A DNA stretch of 34,558 nt from CAYFJO01 sp964343305. Lineage in GTDB: Bacteria; Planctomycetota; Planctomycetia; Pirellulales; Pirellulaceae. A program made the translations under genes and the position numbers. A model generated the notes under the pieces. That model saw only the letters and a program-made list of their open reading frames with translations. It did no database searches and was not told the DNA's origin. Below, piece by piece: positions 32,934 through 34,558 of this stretch. Positions within the stretch are counted from its first letter, which is position 1. Each line of letters opens with the position of its first letter. The stretch covers positions 1-34,558 of the forward strand of contig CAYFJO010000067.1 of assembly GCA_964343305.1 (NCBI GenBank), written 5' to 3'.

Positions 32934-34546
32934 TCCGCGGCGCCGACATCCTGGTAAGAACTCTTGAAGACCTTGGCGTCAAATGCATCTTCACGCTCTC
33001 GGGCAACCAGATCATGCCCGTGTTCGACGCGGTGATCGATTCCGGCATCGAGCTGATCCACGTCCGTCACGAAGCCGCCGCGGTCCACATGGCCGATGCG
33101 TGGGGAAGATCAACTGGCCGGCCCGGCGTCGCGCTGGTCACGGCGGGGCCCGGATTCGCAAATACTCTTTCCGCTCTCTATGTCGCGACGATGGCGGAAT
33201 CACCGCTGGTCTTGATCAGCGGCCAGGCTCCAAACAATCGAGAGGGCCGCGGCGCTTTCCAAGAAATGACTCAGGAAGAAATGGCTTCGTACGTTGCGAC
33301 ATCGACAAAAATTTCCAATTCGGATCTGCTTGCCCGGTACACTCGCAACGCATGCTCCTTGGCGACGAAAGGGCGATGCGGTCCGGTACATATCTCTATT
33401 CCGATTGACGTGTTGAACGCGAAAAGCGAGGCAGACGCCTTCGCGGACGGATCGCCGCCGCCGTCGACGTTCGGATCGAACGAGGTCGAATCCGTCATGG
33501 ACGCACTGCTGCGTGCCGAGCGGCCCATGATTCTGGTTGGCCCGGCACTCTGTCGAGGAGAGTCATGGCAGAAGCTACAATCCTGGGAGGCAGCGACGCA
33601 CATCCCGGTTGTTGGTATGGAGAGCCCGCGTGGGGTGAACGATCCAAGCCTGGGAGCGTTGGCTGAAATCTTACCGCAAACGGATTTCGTTCTGCTGCTT
33701 GGCAAGAAAATGGACTTCACGTTGCAACCCGGTGGCAAGGTTCCGTTTGACGAACAATGCCGTTTTGCGCAAGTTGACAAAATCGAGGTGCTCGAGTTGT
33801 CCGGGCGAGTTCTCGATGATCCCTCGCCGTGCGGGCAACGAATTGAAGCTGATCCACAACGATTCATCGCGTCGATGACCGGACTTGCAAGCCAGCGAAA
33901 ATGGCCTCGCTCAAGCTGGCTGGACGACGTGCGGTCGGCCATCGATTATCGGCCGACCGAGTGGAATGAAATTCGATCCGCGGGGGACCAGCCGCTACAC
34001 GCCGTCGAAGTTTGCCGCGCGGTGAATGAATTCCTTTCCCACGACGAGAGCTCCGTTTTCGTTTCGGACGGCGGCGAATTTGGCCAATGGGCCCAGGCAT
34101 GTGTGTCGGCTCGGCATCGAATCATCAATGGTCCGTCGGGCTCGATCGGCAGTTCGATTCCATTTGCCTTGGCGGCACGGAAGGCATTTCCCAACTCGCG
34201 CATCGTCACAATGCTGGGCGACGGGACGTTTGGATTTCATCCGGCGGAGTTTGACACGGCGGTTCGTTACGGGTTGCCGTTTGTTGCAGTTGTGGGCAAC
34301 GATGCTGCGTGGAACGCGGAACATCAGATTCAACTGAGAGACTACGGAGCGGAGCGAACGATCGGATGCGAACTGTTGCCAACACGATACGACGAAGTGG
34401 CCAGGGCATTTGGCGGGCACGGTGAGTATGTCACGCGCTTCGAGGAACTTGCTCCGGCGCTGAAGCGAGCTGAACAATCGGGCTTACCGGCCTGTGTGAA
34501 CGTGGCGATTCAACGGACCGCGGCACCCGTGATTCGCCGAGTGTAG
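32930..34546 (+). CDS. ThDP-dependent enzyme of the acetolactate synthase/decarboxylase family
   Basis: A 538-residue protein with the usual three domains. The pyrimidine-binding domain has the ThDP glutamate Glu48 (VRHEAAAVHMADAWGR) and ALVTAGPGFANTLSALYVAT. A middle domain lies around residues 190-330. The PP domain has MLGDGTFGFHPAEFDTAVRY with ND about 25 residues on (VVGNDAAWN). It probably acts on 2-oxo acids, either decarboxylating them or joining them, as in acetolactate synthase, benzoylformate decarboxylase or 2-hydroxyacyl-CoA lyase. The exact reaction cannot be read. No regulatory subunit gene follows within the window, so biosynthetic acetolactate synthase is less likely. The start overlaps the nitrilase stop, which implies coupled expression. 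The gene ends 12 bases before the window edge. Confidence 0.88.
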   Translation: MIRGADILVRTLEDLGVKCIFTLSGNQIMPVFDAVIDSGIELIHVRHEAAAVHMADAWGRSTGRPGVALVTAGPGFANTLSALYVATMAESPLVLISGQAPNNREGRGAFQEMTQEEMASYVATSTKISNSDLLARYTRNACSLATKGRCGPVHISIPIDVLNAKSEADAFADGSPPPSTFGSNEVESVMDALLRAERPMILVGPALCRGESWQKLQSWEAATHIPVVGMESPRGVNDPSLGALAEILPQTDFVLLLGKKMDFTLQPGGKVPFDEQCRFAQVDKIEVLELSGRVLDDPSPCGQRIEADPQRFIASMTGLASQRKWPRSSWLDDVRSAIDYRPTEWNEIRSAGDQPLHAVEVCRAVNEFLSHDESSVFVSDGGEFGQWAQACVSARHRIINGPSGSIGSSIPFALAARKAFPNSRIVTMLGDGTFGFHPAEFDTAVRYGLPFVAVVGNDAAWNAEHQIQLRDYGAERTIGCELLPTRYDEVARAFGGHGEYVTRFEELAPALKRAEQSGLPACVNVAIQRTAAPVIRRV

Positions 34547-34558
34547 TCGGGGCTCTCC

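Overview
The window looks like a piece of a planctomycete chromosome, probably of the Pirellula/Rhodopirellula type. This is inferred from gene content, not from a marker gene. The signs are large secreted HEAT-repeat proteins, LamG (concanavalin-like) secreted proteins, PQQ-like propellers, a DUF1598-type secreted protein, a Uma2-family nuclease, a secreted Gfo/Idh/MocA oxidoreductase, and small one-helix membrane proteins carrying the motif 'RWWQFGLRNVF'. No rRNA, tRNA, CRISPR array, phage module or intact insertion sequence was seen.

Layout. (1) 1-2002: the 3' part of an AAA+ ATPase, then a secreted oxidoreductase. (2) 2003-7193: a scarred region. It holds a transposase remnant that runs into the end of a small secreted-protein gene, a 1192-residue secreted HEAT protein, and a truncated gene with a Tat-like leader. 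(3) 7583-15879: a block of exported proteins. Three form a plus-strand operon (LamG-HEAT-LamG, a propeller-like protein, and a protein with a short HEAT-like tail). A minus-strand HEAT protein follows, with its signal peptide in a different frame, and then another LamG protein. (4) 15876-18482, minus strand: a sulfatase-fold protein that has lost the catalytic motif, and a DUF1598-type protein. (5) 18748-25241: housekeeping genes dnaE and tkt (both minus) around a Uma2-family gene (plus). (6) 25424-29037: two overlapping small membrane-protein genes, then a 997-residue secreted protein in which a SAM-methyltransferase-like domain sits between two PQQ-like propellers. (7) 29227-34546: a PAC2-family protein (minus), then a PLP dehydratase, and then a tight three-gene operon of an unknown 187-residue protein, a nitrilase and a ThDP-dependent enzyme.

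Intergenic spaces from 22 kb onward carry at least three families of palindromic repeats. The first has the core GACTTCCGAAGTTT and occurs as three hairpins and one half copy. The second is a 60-bp hairpin with AAGCTT arms. The third is a 109-bp near-perfect inverted repeat between convergent genes. They sit in promoter or terminator spaces and not inside genes.

The most interesting items are the propeller/methyltransferase/propeller fusion, the sulfatase-fold protein without its catalytic residues, the palindromic repeat families, and the nitrilase/ThDP operon. No single large undescribed system is evident. All family assignments come from reading motifs by eye, without database searches.
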